Shown here: positions 47,660 to 58,172 of the stretch, one piece after another
How the letters are laid out: every line of letters starts with the position of its first letter
Position numbering within the stretch: position 1 is the stretch's first letter
Assembly: GCA_947507875.1 (NCBI GenBank)
Contig: CANNQP010000008.1
Location: 1 to 64,000, forward strand
Reading direction: 5' to 3'
Length of the DNA stretch: 64,000 nucleotides
Source of the DNA: Verrucomicrobiaceae bacterium
GTDB taxonomy: Bacteria > Verrucomicrobiota > Verrucomicrobiia > Verrucomicrobiales > Verrucomicrobiaceae
The notes under the pieces: model-generated
Told to the model about the DNA's origin: nothing
Seen by the model: only the letters and a program-made list of their open reading frames with translations
Databases searched by the model: none
Translations under genes and position numbers: made by a program

Positions 47660-50600
47660 GCGAAACTTCAACGCCTGTTAGCACAAGAGCCACGATAAAT
47701 AGAATCACAAGGCCATTGATCCAAAGCGTGCTGAACTCCGTGCCTAAGTAGCGCTTGCTGCTACCGAAAAAGACATTTGGGCTGCGCTTGCGTCGGTAGT
47801 CAGAGCGTTCCATTTCCGCTTTGGTCGTGAGATCGAGCACCTTGCGGTTCACATACACCTCTTCTGCACTGATGCCGTCTTGCTGCTCCTGCGCCAGTCT
47901 CAGTAACTTTGCATCCAACTTACCGCGCATGTTTGCATATCGAATCTCCCTTAGCATCTCCGCGGCAGCATCTGCATCTTTGGCATAGAGTCCGGAGACG
48001 AGCGCCAGAGCCTGCTTGGCCAGATCAAGCTGCCGCTGCTGATCCGCCGAAAGCCGGACTTCCTTGGGAAGATTCACGAGCTCTTGGATTCGAGCATCGA
48101 GCTCGTCCTGTGCTGCCGTTAGAGGATTCAACTTCGATTGCGAAATCAATATCGCCTCATAGCTCCAGCGCAGGGGCATGAATTGGCAGATGAAGGGCAC
48201 CTTGAGCTTACTGGCTTCATCCTCCTCCGTTACGCCTGCTTTTTCCAACCAGCGCGTCACCGAATAGACGAAATCTAAATTCCGATTCATCTCTTCATAC
48301 TTGATCAGAGCACCGCCGAGAATGATCTGCGGGATCAAAAGCAGAGGAATTGCATTGGTCGCAGTTCGACTATCGCTCACTAGACTAGAAATTAGAAGTC
48401 CTAGACTCACTCCTGTGAGCGAGGTCACAAACATCCACCACAAATGCACCCAAAACATCTCGCGAATCTCCAAAACTGCATTGCCGATGAGTAGATAAAT
48501 CACACACTGCACCAAAGCGAAAGCGCTCAACGAAAGGACCTTGCCACATAGGTAATAAAAAGTCCTCAGGTTATGATTGCGCTCACGATTGAGCAGGTGG
48601 CGATCACGAATGATCTCATCCGCGCTGTTCGTCAGCCCCAAAAACATCGCCACCACTAGGCTCATGAACAGGTAGGTCGGCACATGGAATGCAGTGGCAA
48701 AGGTGTATTGTGCCTCCTCACTGTATTTCAAAACGCTAGAAATCAGCAGCGCGAGCAGAGGAGCTTCCAGCACGGTCGTCAGCAAATTCATGCGATTACG
48801 CAGCTTCGACAGGAAGGCACGCTTCAGGTTCGTGTAGAAGAGGATGCTCTCTTCGCGCAGGGTGTGCTTGGGTGGCTTCGGGGCAGAGCGCGCACGCGAT
48901 TTGCTGCCCTGCGTCTCATCGAGAGGACGTGAAATGACATTGGTAGCACCAGGTGCCGCCTGCACCCGCGCCATACTTTCCAGCAACAGATGGCTTTGGT
49001 ACCGATCGCGCCAAAAGTTGGGTGGAAATCGCCTAGCTGCCACCAAGTGACCATCGGCGCTGCGTTCCTGAATGATGTCGCCGCTAATGTCTCTCAGCGG
49101 GGTTTCCAAGACATCAAAGACAAAGTCAGGTGTGATGTTCGGTGGCATCTCTGCCTCTCTCTGCCCAGTCTCTTCATTGTAGGCCTTCCAAAAATACTCC
49201 AACAAACCCTGAGGCGTGCCAAAGAAAGCCATTTTCCCTCCTTTATCCAAAAGCAGCGCCTTGTCGAACATCTGCAGAAGCCTCATGCTCGGCTGGTGAA
49301 TGGAGACGAGCACCAACTTATTGCGGGCAAGACTGCGAATAATCTCGAGCACATGCTCGCTATCCTTTGACGACAGTCCCGAAGTTGGTTCGTCGAACAG
49401 ATAGACATCCGAAATACCGATCATATCCAGCCCTGCGTTCAGGCGCTTACGCTCACCCCCCGAAAGAAACTTTTGCTCAGGCGTCCCTGCCAAGCGCTTA
49501 CGCATATCAGCCAGTCCAAGTTCAGCCAGCTTGGCTTCCACCCGCTTCCGCCTTTCCTCCTGTTTCAGGTGAGGGCATCGGATGGAGACTGAAAAGTCCA
49601 AGTTTTCTTGGACACGCAGTAGCGGATCAAAAGCATCCTCCTGCGGAATGTAGGCTATGTAGGGCGTCAGGCTCTGCAGATTCTCGTAAAGAGAAAGACC
49701 ATTCATCAGGACCTCACCGCCCTTGGTCTTCAACTGACCACCCAACACTCGTAGCAACGTGCTTTTGCCACAGCCGCTCGGGCCCATGATGCAGATCATC
49801 TCTCCACGCCTCGCCATGAAGCTGATACCATCTAGTGCGGTATCCCGGCTATCGAAACGATGCACCAGCTCACGCACCTCCATCTGACGGATCACATTTT
49901 TTTCTTCTTCAATGATCCGATCACTGAAGTGGCAGCGCAGAAACTGTCCCTCGCCAAGAGTGATCGTGTCCCCATCCGTAAGCGAGATGCGTTCTCGCAC
50001 CGGAATCTGCCCCATGTAGAGCGGCCTTGAAGACCGTAGCACCTCCAGGGTGCCTGTTTTTTGTGCATAATTGCACTCGATCCTCAGTAGAATTTCTCCT
50101 TCCGTATCTTCGCTCAGCAGAATATCACCTTCTTCCAGCAGCTCTGGCTTGTTGGAAACAAGATAGGTATTCCGGCTGCCCTCCAAGCGGAACTGTCCGC
50201 CAAACTCATGCGCACGCACACGCAGATCCGCGAGCTCGATCTCGATGTCCTCGTAGGCGATGATCTTGTCTTCGATGGAAGCCTCGATCTTAATTCCTTC
50301 CCGCAGCAGCGTACCATTGATCGTCGCATTCGTGTTGCGCAAAGCTTCCACGGTCACCCCCAAACCAAAGCTGAGCCTTAGATTCGTCCAGCGCGTCCGC
50401 TGGGGAGAGATCTCCGCATCTCCGGTATCCGTCAGGATCAAATACAACTGCGCCCCCGTGAGAGTCTTCTTCGCATTGAAGTAAGACGTCAGTTCATTGA
50501 AATCCAAAGTCACATCCTCCACCACCACGCGCTCCCCAGGATAGAGCCGTGAGAAGTCTCCCGGCGGCAGCCGACGACTGCGCACGAGAATCGGCGTTTT

Positions 50601-51269
50601 GCCCGTATTCTTCACGAGCAACAAATTTTGGTAACGGAAAGCGGTCACCTGGCTCTCAACAGAAAGCGAGCGTAAGACCACCGAACTGCTTGTCTGCGAG
50701 CTAATCTCTAGCGTCTCCAGCGGCTGACCACTCTTTGTGCTAAAATCCTCACCTTCCGGGGTCTTATCTCCCGCATTCAGCTGATAGACGATATCGATCG
50801 CTTGAGCTGCGATGCCCAGATTCGTCATGAATAGGTAAAACTCGACCATCTGCCGCTGATTCGAGCTCGATTGAGAAATCAGAAGATAGAGCTGAACGCA
50901 AAGCAGGATCTTCTGATCCATCGCCAGCTGTGTACTCAGCTCCTTGGCCCGCTGACCTAGATTCTGCGGCTGCTGCAACGCCTCGAAGTAAAGTCGCCTC
51001 ATGTCGGCGTAAATGGCCCCCGAGTAATCATAGCGCAGATAGCCTAAAGAACGCTCGATTTCAGCCTCCTCAACCTCCCCATCCAGTTTGGAGAAACCCG
51101 CAAACACCTCAATCAAGACCGGCAGCATCGCATCACGCGTCGCTCCCGCCTGAAGGCCATCTTCGACCTTGTGGACAAACCGAGACCACCAGCGCCGCAC
51201 TTTGTCCATCGGACCTGCGGGCTCTGGTGTGCGCTGAAACAAAGGTCGCGGCAACTGGGCGGTGCTCAT
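47634..51269 (-). CDS. ABCG-like transporter with TerB-like and FHA-like N-terminal regions
   Basis: This 1211-aa protein starts at the ATG at 51269. Residues about 45-160 are helical and acidic and resemble a TerB-type region (IEVFAGFSKLDGEVEEAEIE). Residues about 190-450 form two beta-rich, FHA-like or pseudo-FHA modules (LLVKNTGKTPILV, LTDGDTITLGEGQFLRCHF). The ATPase has Walker A GPSGCGKST (496-504), signature LSGGERKR (602-609) and Walker B DVYLFDEPTS (621-630), followed by a D/H-loop (SIHQPS). The C-terminal ABC2-type permease (about 840-1210) has six TM helices. The arrangement is like eukaryotic ABCG half-transporters, where the ATPase precedes the permease, with added sensing modules. 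It would work as a dimer. Substrate unknown. Confidence 0.85.
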   Translation of the reverse strand: MSTAQLPRPLFQRTPEPAGPMDKVRRWWSRFVHKVEDGLQAGATRDAMLPVLIEVFAGFSKLDGEVEEAEIERSLGYLRYDYSGAIYADMRRLYFEALQQPQNLGQRAKELSTQLAMDQKILLCVQLYLLISQSSSNQRQMVEFYLFMTNLGIAAQAIDIVYQLNAGDKTPEGEDFSTKSGQPLETLEISSQTSSSVVLRSLSVESQVTAFRYQNLLLVKNTGKTPILVRSRRLPPGDFSRLYPGERVVVEDVTLDFNELTSYFNAKKTLTGAQLYLILTDTGDAEISPQRTRWTNLRLSFGLGVTVEALRNTNATINGTLLREGIKIEASIEDKIIAYEDIEIELADLRVRAHEFGGQFRLEGSRNTYLVSNKPELLEEGDILLSEDTEGEILLRIECNYAQKTGTLEVLRSSRPLYMGQIPVRERISLTDGDTITLGEGQFLRCHFSDRIIEEEKNVIRQMEVRELVHRFDSRDTALDGISFMARRGEMICIMGPSGCGKSTLLRVLGGQLKTKGGEVLMNGLSLYENLQSLTPYIAYIPQEDAFDPLLRVQENLDFSVSIRCPHLKQEERRKRVEAKLAELGLADMRKRLAGTPEQKFLSGGERKRLNAGLDMIGISDVYLFDEPTSGLSSKDSEHVLEIIRSLARNKLVLVSIHQPSMRLLQMFDKALLLDKGGKMAFFGTPQGLLEYFWKAYNEETGQREAEMPPNITPDFVFDVLETPLRDISGDIIQERSADGHLVAARRFPPNFWRDRYQSHLLLESMARVQAAPGATNVISRPLDETQGSKSRARSAPKPPKHTLREESILFYTNLKRAFLSKLRNRMNLLTTVLEAPLLALLISSVLKYSEEAQYTFATAFHVPTYLFMSLVVAMFLGLTNSADEIIRDRHLLNRERNHNLRTFYYLCGKVLSLSAFALVQCVIYLLIGNAVLEIREMFWVHLWWMFVTSLTGVSLGLLISSLVSDSRTATNAIPLLLIPQIILGGALIKYEEMNRNLDFVYSVTRWLEKAGVTEEDEASKLKVPFICQFMPLRWSYEAILISQSKLNPLTAAQDELDARIQELVNLPKEVRLSADQQRQLDLAKQALALVSGLYAKDADAAAEMLREIRYANMRGKLDAKLLRLAQEQQDGISAEEVYVNRKVLDLTTKAEMERSDYRRKRSPNVFFGSSKRYLGTEFSTLWINGLVILFIVALVLTGVEVSLRRQLKRV

Positions 51270-51426
51270 GCGTCGGGAGAGTCACGACATTGGCAGCAGC
51301 CCAAGCAAAAACAACCAATCATCCATGCTGGGCTGAAATCAGCTAGCCTGAGGCCCCGGAGATGAGAACGGATCGAGGGAAGCGTAGCCATCACCATGCT
51401 TAGGTCATTTCGGTGATCAACACAGC

Positions 51427-51501
51427 TGGTGCGCCCGTCAGGAATCGAACCTGAATCTGCGGCTTCGGAGACCACCATTCTATCCGTTGAACTACGGGCG
51501 C
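51427..51501 (-). tRNA. tRNA-Arg (anticodon CCG)
   Basis: Reverse-strand cloverleaf: acceptor GCGCCCG (51495-51501) pairs with CGGGCGC, D-arm GTTC...GAAT, anticodon stem GTGGT/GCCGC around CTCCGAA (anticodon CCG), T-arm CAGG TTCGATT CCTG. Discriminator A and encoded CCA are at 51427-51430. Confidence 0.93.
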
Positions 51502-51691
51502 GGCACTCAGCAGGCCATGTCTTTCGCATGGGCGCTGCAAGTGGGCAAGTTTCTTTTGGCCTCACGGAAGCCATCCCAGATCTGAAACACAGCATTTGCG
51601 GCAGAACCTAGGGGACGGGGGGAACTCCGTATTTTTGCGCCGACATTACCCCCCTTGGCGATTTTTCCCAAAGGGATCATGAGCCCAGAAC

Positions 51692-53581
51692 CTAAACCTC
51701 TTGAAACTGTAACGCAGCGAGCTTTTGGTAGAGACTGCTGTTGGCCAGCAGCTCGCCATGGGTGCCTTTGGCTTCCACCTTGCCGTCAGCCATGACGATG
51801 ATCTGATCTGCCTCAAGGATAGTGGACAGTCGATGCGCAATGGCGATGACGGTGCGGCCTTCCGACAATTCATGAATGGCGTCTTGGATGATTTTCTCGG
51901 TCTCGGTATCGAGAGCGGAGGTGGCTTCATCCAGCAGCAATATCGGCGCATTCCTGAGCACAGCGCGAGCAATCGAAATGCGTTGTTTTTGGCCACCGGA
52001 GAGATTGCAACCCGCATCCCCCACAACAGCGTCATACCCGCCCTCTTGCTGGAGGATGAATTCATGAGCATGGGCCTTTTTGGCCGCAGCTTCAATCTCC
52101 TCATGGGTCGCATCCAGCCGCCCATAACGGATGTTTTCGCGGATGGTGTCGTGAAAGAGAAAGGTGTCTTGGCTGACGATGCCGATGTTATCCCGTAGAC
52201 TCTGCTGGGTGACTTTTCTCAAATCATGCCCGTCCAAGCTCACCTTGCCAGAATCGGGGTCATAAAAGCGAAGGATGAGGGAAAATAGAGTGCTCTTCCC
52301 GGCACCGCTAGGCCCAACAAGGGCGTAGAAGCGACCCGGCTCCAAACGGAGCTGAACATTCTCCAAAGCTGGCTTTTCCAGCTTACGTCCATCGGGCTTG
52401 GCGTAGCAGAAAGAGATGTTTTCAAAAAGGATCTCGCCTTTCACACGACCGAGTGAAACAGCATCTGGCGCGTCCTGGATGTCCGGCTGACGATCCAAAA
52501 CTTTCACCACATTGTTGATGGCATAGCGGGTTTTTTGCAGCAGCAGATTGACCTTACTCAGCTCTTTTGCTGGAGGATAAATGCGAGTCAGCAAGAGCAC
52601 GACGGCGATGAATTCGGAAGATTTCAGCCCCATCGCCCACCAGTAAACTAAACCTCCGGCGATTCCGATTGAGGCAACAGACTCGACAATAGGCCCAACC
52701 ATTTCGGAAGCCCGCTGCCAGCGAATGGCATTGCGACTCATGGAAGCGTTAGCCTCGACGAAACGGTGCACTTCGTAACTCTCACGGGCATATGCCTTCA
52801 CCAAGCGAATGCCGATCAAGGATTCATGCATGGTGGTCAGCATCGCCCCAGTCATTTGCTCTTCCTTTTTGCCTGATTTTCTCACCTTTTTGCCCAACCG
52901 AATGACCGGCAATAGGCAAATCGGAAAGATGAAGAGACTCATGAAGGTAAAAAAAGCGTGCTGACTGAACAGCGAGATTAGGATGACCAATATCTTCAAG
53001 GGATTGCTGGTCATGAACTGCACGTATTGCACAGCGTTTCGCTGAGCGACGCTAGACTGATTCAGCACAGTCTGGATCAGCTCACCAGCCTTTGTGCCAC
53101 TGAAAAAAGAAGGTGACTGACGTAGTATGGCGGCAAAAACATCATTTCGAACGTCCTGGAGCATTTTGTTACCCACCCAGGCAAGAAGGTATTTGTTCAA
53201 GTAGTCTAGCAAGCCGTTGATGAGCAGCATCACGGGGATGAATGAGGCAGCAATGATCACCCCTGTCAGTCCGACTTTGGCCGTTGGATCCAGCTGAAGG
53301 AGCTTAGCAAAGTTAAGGTCAAGCCCAAGAAAGTCATACGTCGTTCCCAGGGGCGCACTGCTGCTGCCATCATGCAGCACGATGGAGAAGATGATATTGC
53401 AGGCGGGAAGCCAAACGGCATTGAAGAGGGCAGCCAAGACGCCCATCAGCAGCCCAAGAATGAAACGCGGAAGAACAGGCTTAAGATAGGGAAGGATACG
53501 CTTAACCGGCATCTTCATTTCTTCATCAATGTCGAGACTTGGCGTCTTGCGTGGGGGGGTCGTCTCAGAAAAAGAGGCCAT
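51692..53581 (-). CDS. MsbA-like ABC exporter (fused TM and ATPase)
   Basis: This 629-aa half-transporter starts at the ATG at 53581. Six TM helices (about 35-340) precede the ATPase, with Walker A GPSGAGKST, Q-loop VSQDTFLF, signature LSGGQKQR, Walker B ILLLDEATSAL and H-loop AHRLST. Architecture and length fit the MsbA/lipid A exporter and heterologous lipid-linked saccharide exporters. An acidic N-terminal tail (SLDIDEEM) is present. The gene is divergent from the epimerase gene; a tRNA-Arg gene lies downstream. Substrate is likely a lipid or lipid-linked glycan. Confidence 0.92.
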   Translation of the reverse strand: MASFSETTPPRKTPSLDIDEEMKMPVKRILPYLKPVLPRFILGLLMGVLAALFNAVWLPACNIIFSIVLHDGSSSAPLGTTYDFLGLDLNFAKLLQLDPTAKVGLTGVIIAASFIPVMLLINGLLDYLNKYLLAWVGNKMLQDVRNDVFAAILRQSPSFFSGTKAGELIQTVLNQSSVAQRNAVQYVQFMTSNPLKILVILISLFSQHAFFTFMSLFIFPICLLPVIRLGKKVRKSGKKEEQMTGAMLTTMHESLIGIRLVKAYARESYEVHRFVEANASMSRNAIRWQRASEMVGPIVESVASIGIAGGLVYWWAMGLKSSEFIAVVLLLTRIYPPAKELSKVNLLLQKTRYAINNVVKVLDRQPDIQDAPDAVSLGRVKGEILFENISFCYAKPDGRKLEKPALENVQLRLEPGRFYALVGPSGAGKSTLFSLILRFYDPDSGKVSLDGHDLRKVTQQSLRDNIGIVSQDTFLFHDTIRENIRYGRLDATHEEIEAAAKKAHAHEFILQQEGGYDAVVGDAGCNLSGGQKQRISIARAVLRNAPILLLDEATSALDTETEKIIQDAIHELSEGRTVIAIAHRLSTILEADQIIVMADGKVEAKGTHGELLANSSLYQKLAALQFQEV

Positions 53582-53793
53582 TCAGCGTATGTAAAATTCA
53601 AAAAGTTAGAAAAGAAAAGGTACCACCTTTCTGGCGATACGTCGAGATGGTTTTCCTTTGATGTTTAGCTAGTCTTTCACCCTAACCATGGACTAGTTTT
53701 AGCAGGCTTTTCATGCCGTTTCTAAGGCTTACGGAAGTCGCGACTTGAATAGCAAGCTATGATTCTCTAGTTACGCGCTATTCTTTTCTTTTT

Positions 53794-54783
53794 ATGACAA
53801 ACGATCAACTCATTAGTGTTTGTGGCGCAGGCGGCTTCATCGGGGGAGCGCTTGTGGCAGATCTACGCGCTCAAGGTTATACAAAAATTCGCGCTATTGA
53901 CCAAAAACCCTTAGATCAGTGGTACCAGTGCTTTGAAGATGTGGAAAACAAGGTTCTCGATCTGCAGCTGAAAGAAGCCTGCCACGAAGCGACCAAAGAT
54001 GCGCACACTGTGTATAATTTAGCCGCAGATATGGGCGGCATGGGATTTATCGAAAACAATAAAGCGCTTTGCATGCTCAGTGTGCTGATCAATACACATC
54101 TGTGCATGGCGGCGAAAGAGGCTGGTGTATCGCGTTTTTTCTATGCTTCGAGCGCCTGCGTTTACAATGGTGACAAACAAAAAAGTTACGCAGTTGCCCC
54201 CTTGAAAGAACAAGACGCCTACCCTGCCCTACCTGAGGATGGTTATGGCTGGGAGAAGCTTTTTTCAGAAAGAATGTGTCGTCATTTCCGCGAGGACTTT
54301 GGACTTCAAACTCGCATCGCGCGTTACCATAATGTTTATGGTCCTTTTGGAACTTGGGACGGTGGGCGCGAGAAAGCCCCTGCTGCAGTCTGCCGAAAGG
54401 TCGCGCTCGCCAAGCTCACTGGTAAGCATGAAATTGACATCTGGGGCACAGGCGAGCAAACGCGAAGTTTCATGTACATCACGGACTGCGTTGAGGGCAC
54501 ACAAATGCTGACCGCCAGCAATTACGTGGAACCGATCAACCTTGGAAGCGCCGAGATGGTGAGCATCAATCAACTGGTCGATATTGTGGAAGAGATCGCC
54601 GGGGTAAAACTGAACCGAACTTATCAACTCGATGCACCGAAAGGTGTGAATGGCCGCAGCAGCGACAATACGCTAATCCAGCAAATCTTTGGTTGGGAGC
54701 CTAGCACTCGGCTGCGAGAGGGGATGGAGAAAACCTATGCTTGGATCTACGACGAAATGGTGCGAGGCAAGAAGTCACTCTAG
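53794..54783 (+). CDS. GDP-mannose 3,5-epimerase-like NAD-dependent sugar epimerase
   Basis: This 329-aa extended SDR starts at the ATG at 53794. It has the NAD motif GAGGFIGG (11-18) and the active-site Ser/Cys block SSACVYNG (S120, C122), with Y151 and K155 (Y-x-x-x-K, EDGYGWEKLFSE). Specific to the GME group are the AADMGGMGFIENNK segment, ARYHNVYGPFGTW and GGREKAPAAVCRKV with its conserved Lys. In plants the enzyme converts GDP-mannose to GDP-L-galactose and GDP-L-gulose; bacterial members are used in cell-surface glycan synthesis. It is divergent from the MsbA-like gene. Confidence 0.88.
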   Translation: MTNDQLISVCGAGGFIGGALVADLRAQGYTKIRAIDQKPLDQWYQCFEDVENKVLDLQLKEACHEATKDAHTVYNLAADMGGMGFIENNKALCMLSVLINTHLCMAAKEAGVSRFFYASSACVYNGDKQKSYAVAPLKEQDAYPALPEDGYGWEKLFSERMCRHFREDFGLQTRIARYHNVYGPFGTWDGGREKAPAAVCRKVALAKLTGKHEIDIWGTGEQTRSFMYITDCVEGTQMLTASNYVEPINLGSAEMVSINQLVDIVEEIAGVKLNRTYQLDAPKGVNGRSSDNTLIQQIFGWEPSTRLREGMEKTYAWIYDEMVRGKKSL

Positions 54784-54829
54784 GTTGGAAAACCAAATGG
54801 GCACCGTCTAAAATCTTCCGACCTCACTC

Positions 54830-56944
54830 TCAAGCCAAGCCAGCACGGGCCAGTAGAGCGGATGGATCAGGATCACGTCCCATGAAGTCACGAAATAGCT
54901 TCGCTGGATCTTCGCTGTTGCCTTTGCTGAGAATTTTATCGCGAAATTCTCTTCCAACCTTCGGATTGAGGACACCTTCTTTCTGAAAGCGGGTGAAGGC
55001 ATCCGCATCCAGCACCTCGGCCCATTTGTAACTGTAATACCCCGATGCATACCCGACAGGACTACTAAACAGGTGGCTAAAGCGTCGTGCCATGGTGGGA
55101 TTCTCCGTCTTCAAAGGCACCACATAGTCGCGCATGATCTGGCGACTCAGCTGATCCAGATCCACTCCAAGATCGGTGGCGTGATGAATGTGCAGCTCGA
55201 GGTCTAGTTTACCAAAACTAAGCTGCCGCATGATGTCACTTGCACTTCGATAGTTCTTGGCCGCGACGACTTTTTTAAAGAGCTTTGCTGGAATGGCTTC
55301 TCCTGTCTCATGATGCCTAGCGAAGAGGTCGAGGCTCTCTCGTTCCCAGCAAAAGTTTTCCATGATCTGTGATGGCAATTCTACGAAGTCCCAATAAACG
55401 CTCACGCCATTCAAGGACGGGATTTCCACATTGCCACACAGCTGATGCAACAGATGACCAAATTCATGGAAGACCGTGCAGACTTCGTCATGCGTCAACA
55501 GAGCTGGCTTATTCCCGACCGGTGGCGTCATATTTCCGCAGATCAACCCGAGGTGCAGACGACGATCCCTCTCACCATAAGGTGGGGAACCCATGCGAAG
55601 GTAGTTCATCCATGCCCCCCCACGTTTGGAATCACGCGGATGCCAATCTGCATAAAAAGAGCCAATATGGACTCCCTTTTCATTTCTGACCTCGTAGAAT
55701 TTGACCTCTGGATGCCAGACCTCCACTGGGCCATCCTGAGTAGCATGGACACTGGCAGCGCTAGGTTGACCGACCGGAACGAAGACTGTCTCGCGCGTGG
55801 TGATGCGTAGGTCGAATACCTTCTCCGCAAGTTCAAACATGCCATTCAGCACGCGGTCCAGAGGAAAGAAGGGACGCAGTTCTTCTTCATTGAAATCAAA
55901 CTCTGCTTTGCGTTGCTTTTCTGCCCAAAATGCCACCTCCCAAGGCTGAAGCAGATCCGTGGCTTGGCCAACAGCGTCAGCTTTGTATTCCTGAAGCTGG
56001 ATAGTTTCACGCTGAAAGGAATCCGCAATCTTGTCATGTAGATTCTCGATAAAAGCCAAAGCATTGGCTCCGTTTTTGGCCATGCGCTGCTGCAACACCA
56101 GGTCAGCAAAATCTTTCTTGCCCAAGATCTGAGCCTTTTCATGCCGGAGCTGCAGGATTTTCCAAACAAGCTCGGTGTTGTCATACTTTTCACCTCTACC
56201 AATGCCGGTAGTTCCTTCCCACACGGTGCGGCGCAGGCTTTCGTCCTCCGCGTATTCCATGACTGGAATCATCGAAGGAGCTTTTAAAGTTAACCGGTAA
56301 ACCGTCTCTGTCTCAGAGACATGACCTTTGGCCAAAGCATCCAACCTTGCTGCATCCATCGCACTTTGCGGCAACCCTTTCAATCGTTCCGCATCGTGAA
56401 GGATCAATTCCCAGGCGTTGGTCGAGTCGAGCACATTTTCAGAATACTTTTGCGTGGCTTGAGAAAGCTCGGTTTCCAGAGATTCCAGGCGTTGCTTTTT
56501 ATCAGGAGGCAAATCTGCTCCTGCCTGGCGGAAACTTTCCATGGTCTCAGCCAAAGCGCGTTTTTTGACAGGGGGGAGACTCTTCGCGTCTTCGGTCTTG
56601 CTGTAGGTCTCCAGCAGATCCCACAGGTGATCATTGAGCGGAATTTTGGCAAAGAAAGAACTCACCTGAGGCAGCATCGCGTTATGCGCCTCGCGCAATG
56701 CAGGTGAATTGCACAATGAATCGAGATGGGTGACCAAGTTCCAGGCTTCGTTAAGACGACGCGTGGATTCATCGAGAGCTAGCACCACGGTATCGAAGTT
56801 CATTTTCCCGCGATCTTGGCCGCTGACTTGTTCGATCGCTTCTCCAGCTTCTTTCAGAGCCCGCGTGATTCCCTCTTGGATATGAATGGGATCGAGCGTG
56901 GACCATTGAATGTGAAAATCCTGAGTGAGGAACGGGTTAGCCAT
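54830..56944 (-). CDS. M3-family oligopeptidase (oligopeptidase A-like)
   Basis: This 704-aa zinc metallopeptidase starts at the ATG at 56944. The zinc site is HEFGHLLHQL with the downstream E in MENFCWE, and the surrounding blocks VCTVFHEFGH and LPSQIMENF are typical of M3A peptidases such as E. coli OpdA/PrlC. Helical N-terminal domain is as expected. It acts in the cytoplasm on short peptides, including released signal peptides. No signal peptide. It stands alone, convergent with the epimerase gene. Confidence 0.95.
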   Translation of the reverse strand: MANPFLTQDFHIQWSTLDPIHIQEGITRALKEAGEAIEQVSGQDRGKMNFDTVVLALDESTRRLNEAWNLVTHLDSLCNSPALREAHNAMLPQVSSFFAKIPLNDHLWDLLETYSKTEDAKSLPPVKKRALAETMESFRQAGADLPPDKKQRLESLETELSQATQKYSENVLDSTNAWELILHDAERLKGLPQSAMDAARLDALAKGHVSETETVYRLTLKAPSMIPVMEYAEDESLRRTVWEGTTGIGRGEKYDNTELVWKILQLRHEKAQILGKKDFADLVLQQRMAKNGANALAFIENLHDKIADSFQRETIQLQEYKADAVGQATDLLQPWEVAFWAEKQRKAEFDFNEEELRPFFPLDRVLNGMFELAEKVFDLRITTRETVFVPVGQPSAASVHATQDGPVEVWHPEVKFYEVRNEKGVHIGSFYADWHPRDSKRGGAWMNYLRMGSPPYGERDRRLHLGLICGNMTPPVGNKPALLTHDEVCTVFHEFGHLLHQLCGNVEIPSLNGVSVYWDFVELPSQIMENFCWERESLDLFARHHETGEAIPAKLFKKVVAAKNYRSASDIMRQLSFGKLDLELHIHHATDLGVDLDQLSRQIMRDYVVPLKTENPTMARRFSHLFSSPVGYASGYYSYKWAEVLDADAFTRFQKEGVLNPKVGREFRDKILSKGNSEDPAKLFRDFMGRDPDPSALLARAGLA

Positions 56945-57026
56945 GGTGGGGAAAAAGAGACTATGGCTTTGCCGATTCAGGTGGCAAGGCCTTGCATGAG
57001 GATTCGGTGTCTCATCCAGTCAGGAA

Positions 57027-58055
57027 CTACGAAGATCCCTTCACCCAGGGTAGCTTAACTTTGGCGAGATAGATGCTGGCTTTGCCTTCGTGTGAAGAAT
57101 AGTAGCTGACCCAGAGATGTCCATCGTGCCAAAGCATGCCTGGATAGCTGCAATCACCGCCACTGGGCAGTTCGAGAAGAGGAGTCAGTCCGTTGGGGGT
57201 CATTTTGAACAAGACCATATGAGGGCCTGGCGTCGCGCCCAGGCCGCGAGATCCAGCCACCAGCGAACCATCCGGCAGTTCGATGAAGTTCTGCCCCTGC
57301 ACCACGGTTGTGAGTGGCGTCCATTTCCAGTCACGGTATGGCGCAGCTGCTTGCCCGATCCAGCCACGCTTATCCGCCGCCTCACGCCGAACAAGAGCCA
57401 TTGCGCTGCCATCTTTAAGAAAGCGCAGAGTGGTCTCATTGGGCTGACCTGGCACTTTCATGATGGAAGAGAGCTGCCAAACGGAACCATCGAGACTGGT
57501 GTAGCTTTTCAGTGACCACTCGGGCTCCGACTTAGGCCCTCCTGTCGTAGGATAAGCGTTGTAGGAAACCCCGTAGAACTTCTGATCTCCAGGGTTCACG
57601 GTGCAGCGCCAGAGCCAGTCACCTTCTGCAAGCAGCTTCTGCGTGGGCGTCCAGACCTTTCCATCGGATGAACTGGAAAAGCGGGGGCGCCGGCCTTTCA
57701 ATTCCTTGGTGCCGCCATAAATGGAACCACCACAAAGCAAATAGAGACGCTTACCATCAGGTGTCACCGAAAACTTCGGATCTCGCAGGTCTGTACCAGC
57801 TTCCGCCACCTCAGCGTAATCCACCCAGTTTTCGCCAGTGGAAGAAATCATGATGCGTATTTTGCCGTCCCCACCAACATGTTCATCAGCCTCACGAAAA
57901 CAGCAAAAGAAGAGATTTTTGAACCGAGCGAGATCGGTGAATGCATTATGTTTGCCCTTGTCCCAGATCTTTTGAACCGAGAGGAGTTCAGCCTTTTCTT
58001 GAGCCGAGGCTAGGGCTGCGATGAAAAACAAGAAGGAGACGACGCGGTAAATCAT
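57027..58055 (-). CDS. Secreted sialidase-like BNR/Asp-box protein
   Basis: Start at the ATG at 58055 gives 342 aa with a Sec signal (MIYRVVSFLFFIAALASAQ); the longer frame overlaps the S4 gene antisense. A six-bladed beta-propeller is suggested by Asp-box-like repeats (SSTGENWVDYAE, SSSDGKVWTPTQKLL, TSLDGSVWQLSSIM), and repeated W/Y strands. A FRIP-like Arg site is not clear: ARFKNLFFCCFREADEH is nearest. Sialidase activity is therefore unproven; the fold may bind or cleave another sugar. It is exported, and divergent from the S4 protein gene. Confidence 0.75.
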   Translation of the reverse strand: MIYRVVSFLFFIAALASAQEKAELLSVQKIWDKGKHNAFTDLARFKNLFFCCFREADEHVGGDGKIRIMISSTGENWVDYAEVAEAGTDLRDPKFSVTPDGKRLYLLCGGSIYGGTKELKGRRPRFSSSSDGKVWTPTQKLLAEGDWLWRCTVNPGDQKFYGVSYNAYPTTGGPKSEPEWSLKSYTSLDGSVWQLSSIMKVPGQPNETTLRFLKDGSAMALVRREAADKRGWIGQAAAPYRDWKWTPLTTVVQGQNFIELPDGSLVAGSRGLGATPGPHMVLFKMTPNGLTPLLELPSGGDCSYPGMLWHDGHLWVSYYSSHEGKASIYLAKVKLPWVKGSS

Positions 58056-58172
58056 AGTCGGAAGCCTAGGATACACCGGAACGGCTTTGAAAACGAAGAG
58101 AAAATGCCTTCTCCTTTGACGAATCACCTGTTTTCCTTCTGCTCTGAGCGCATCTTTTTCTACACGCTCCTC

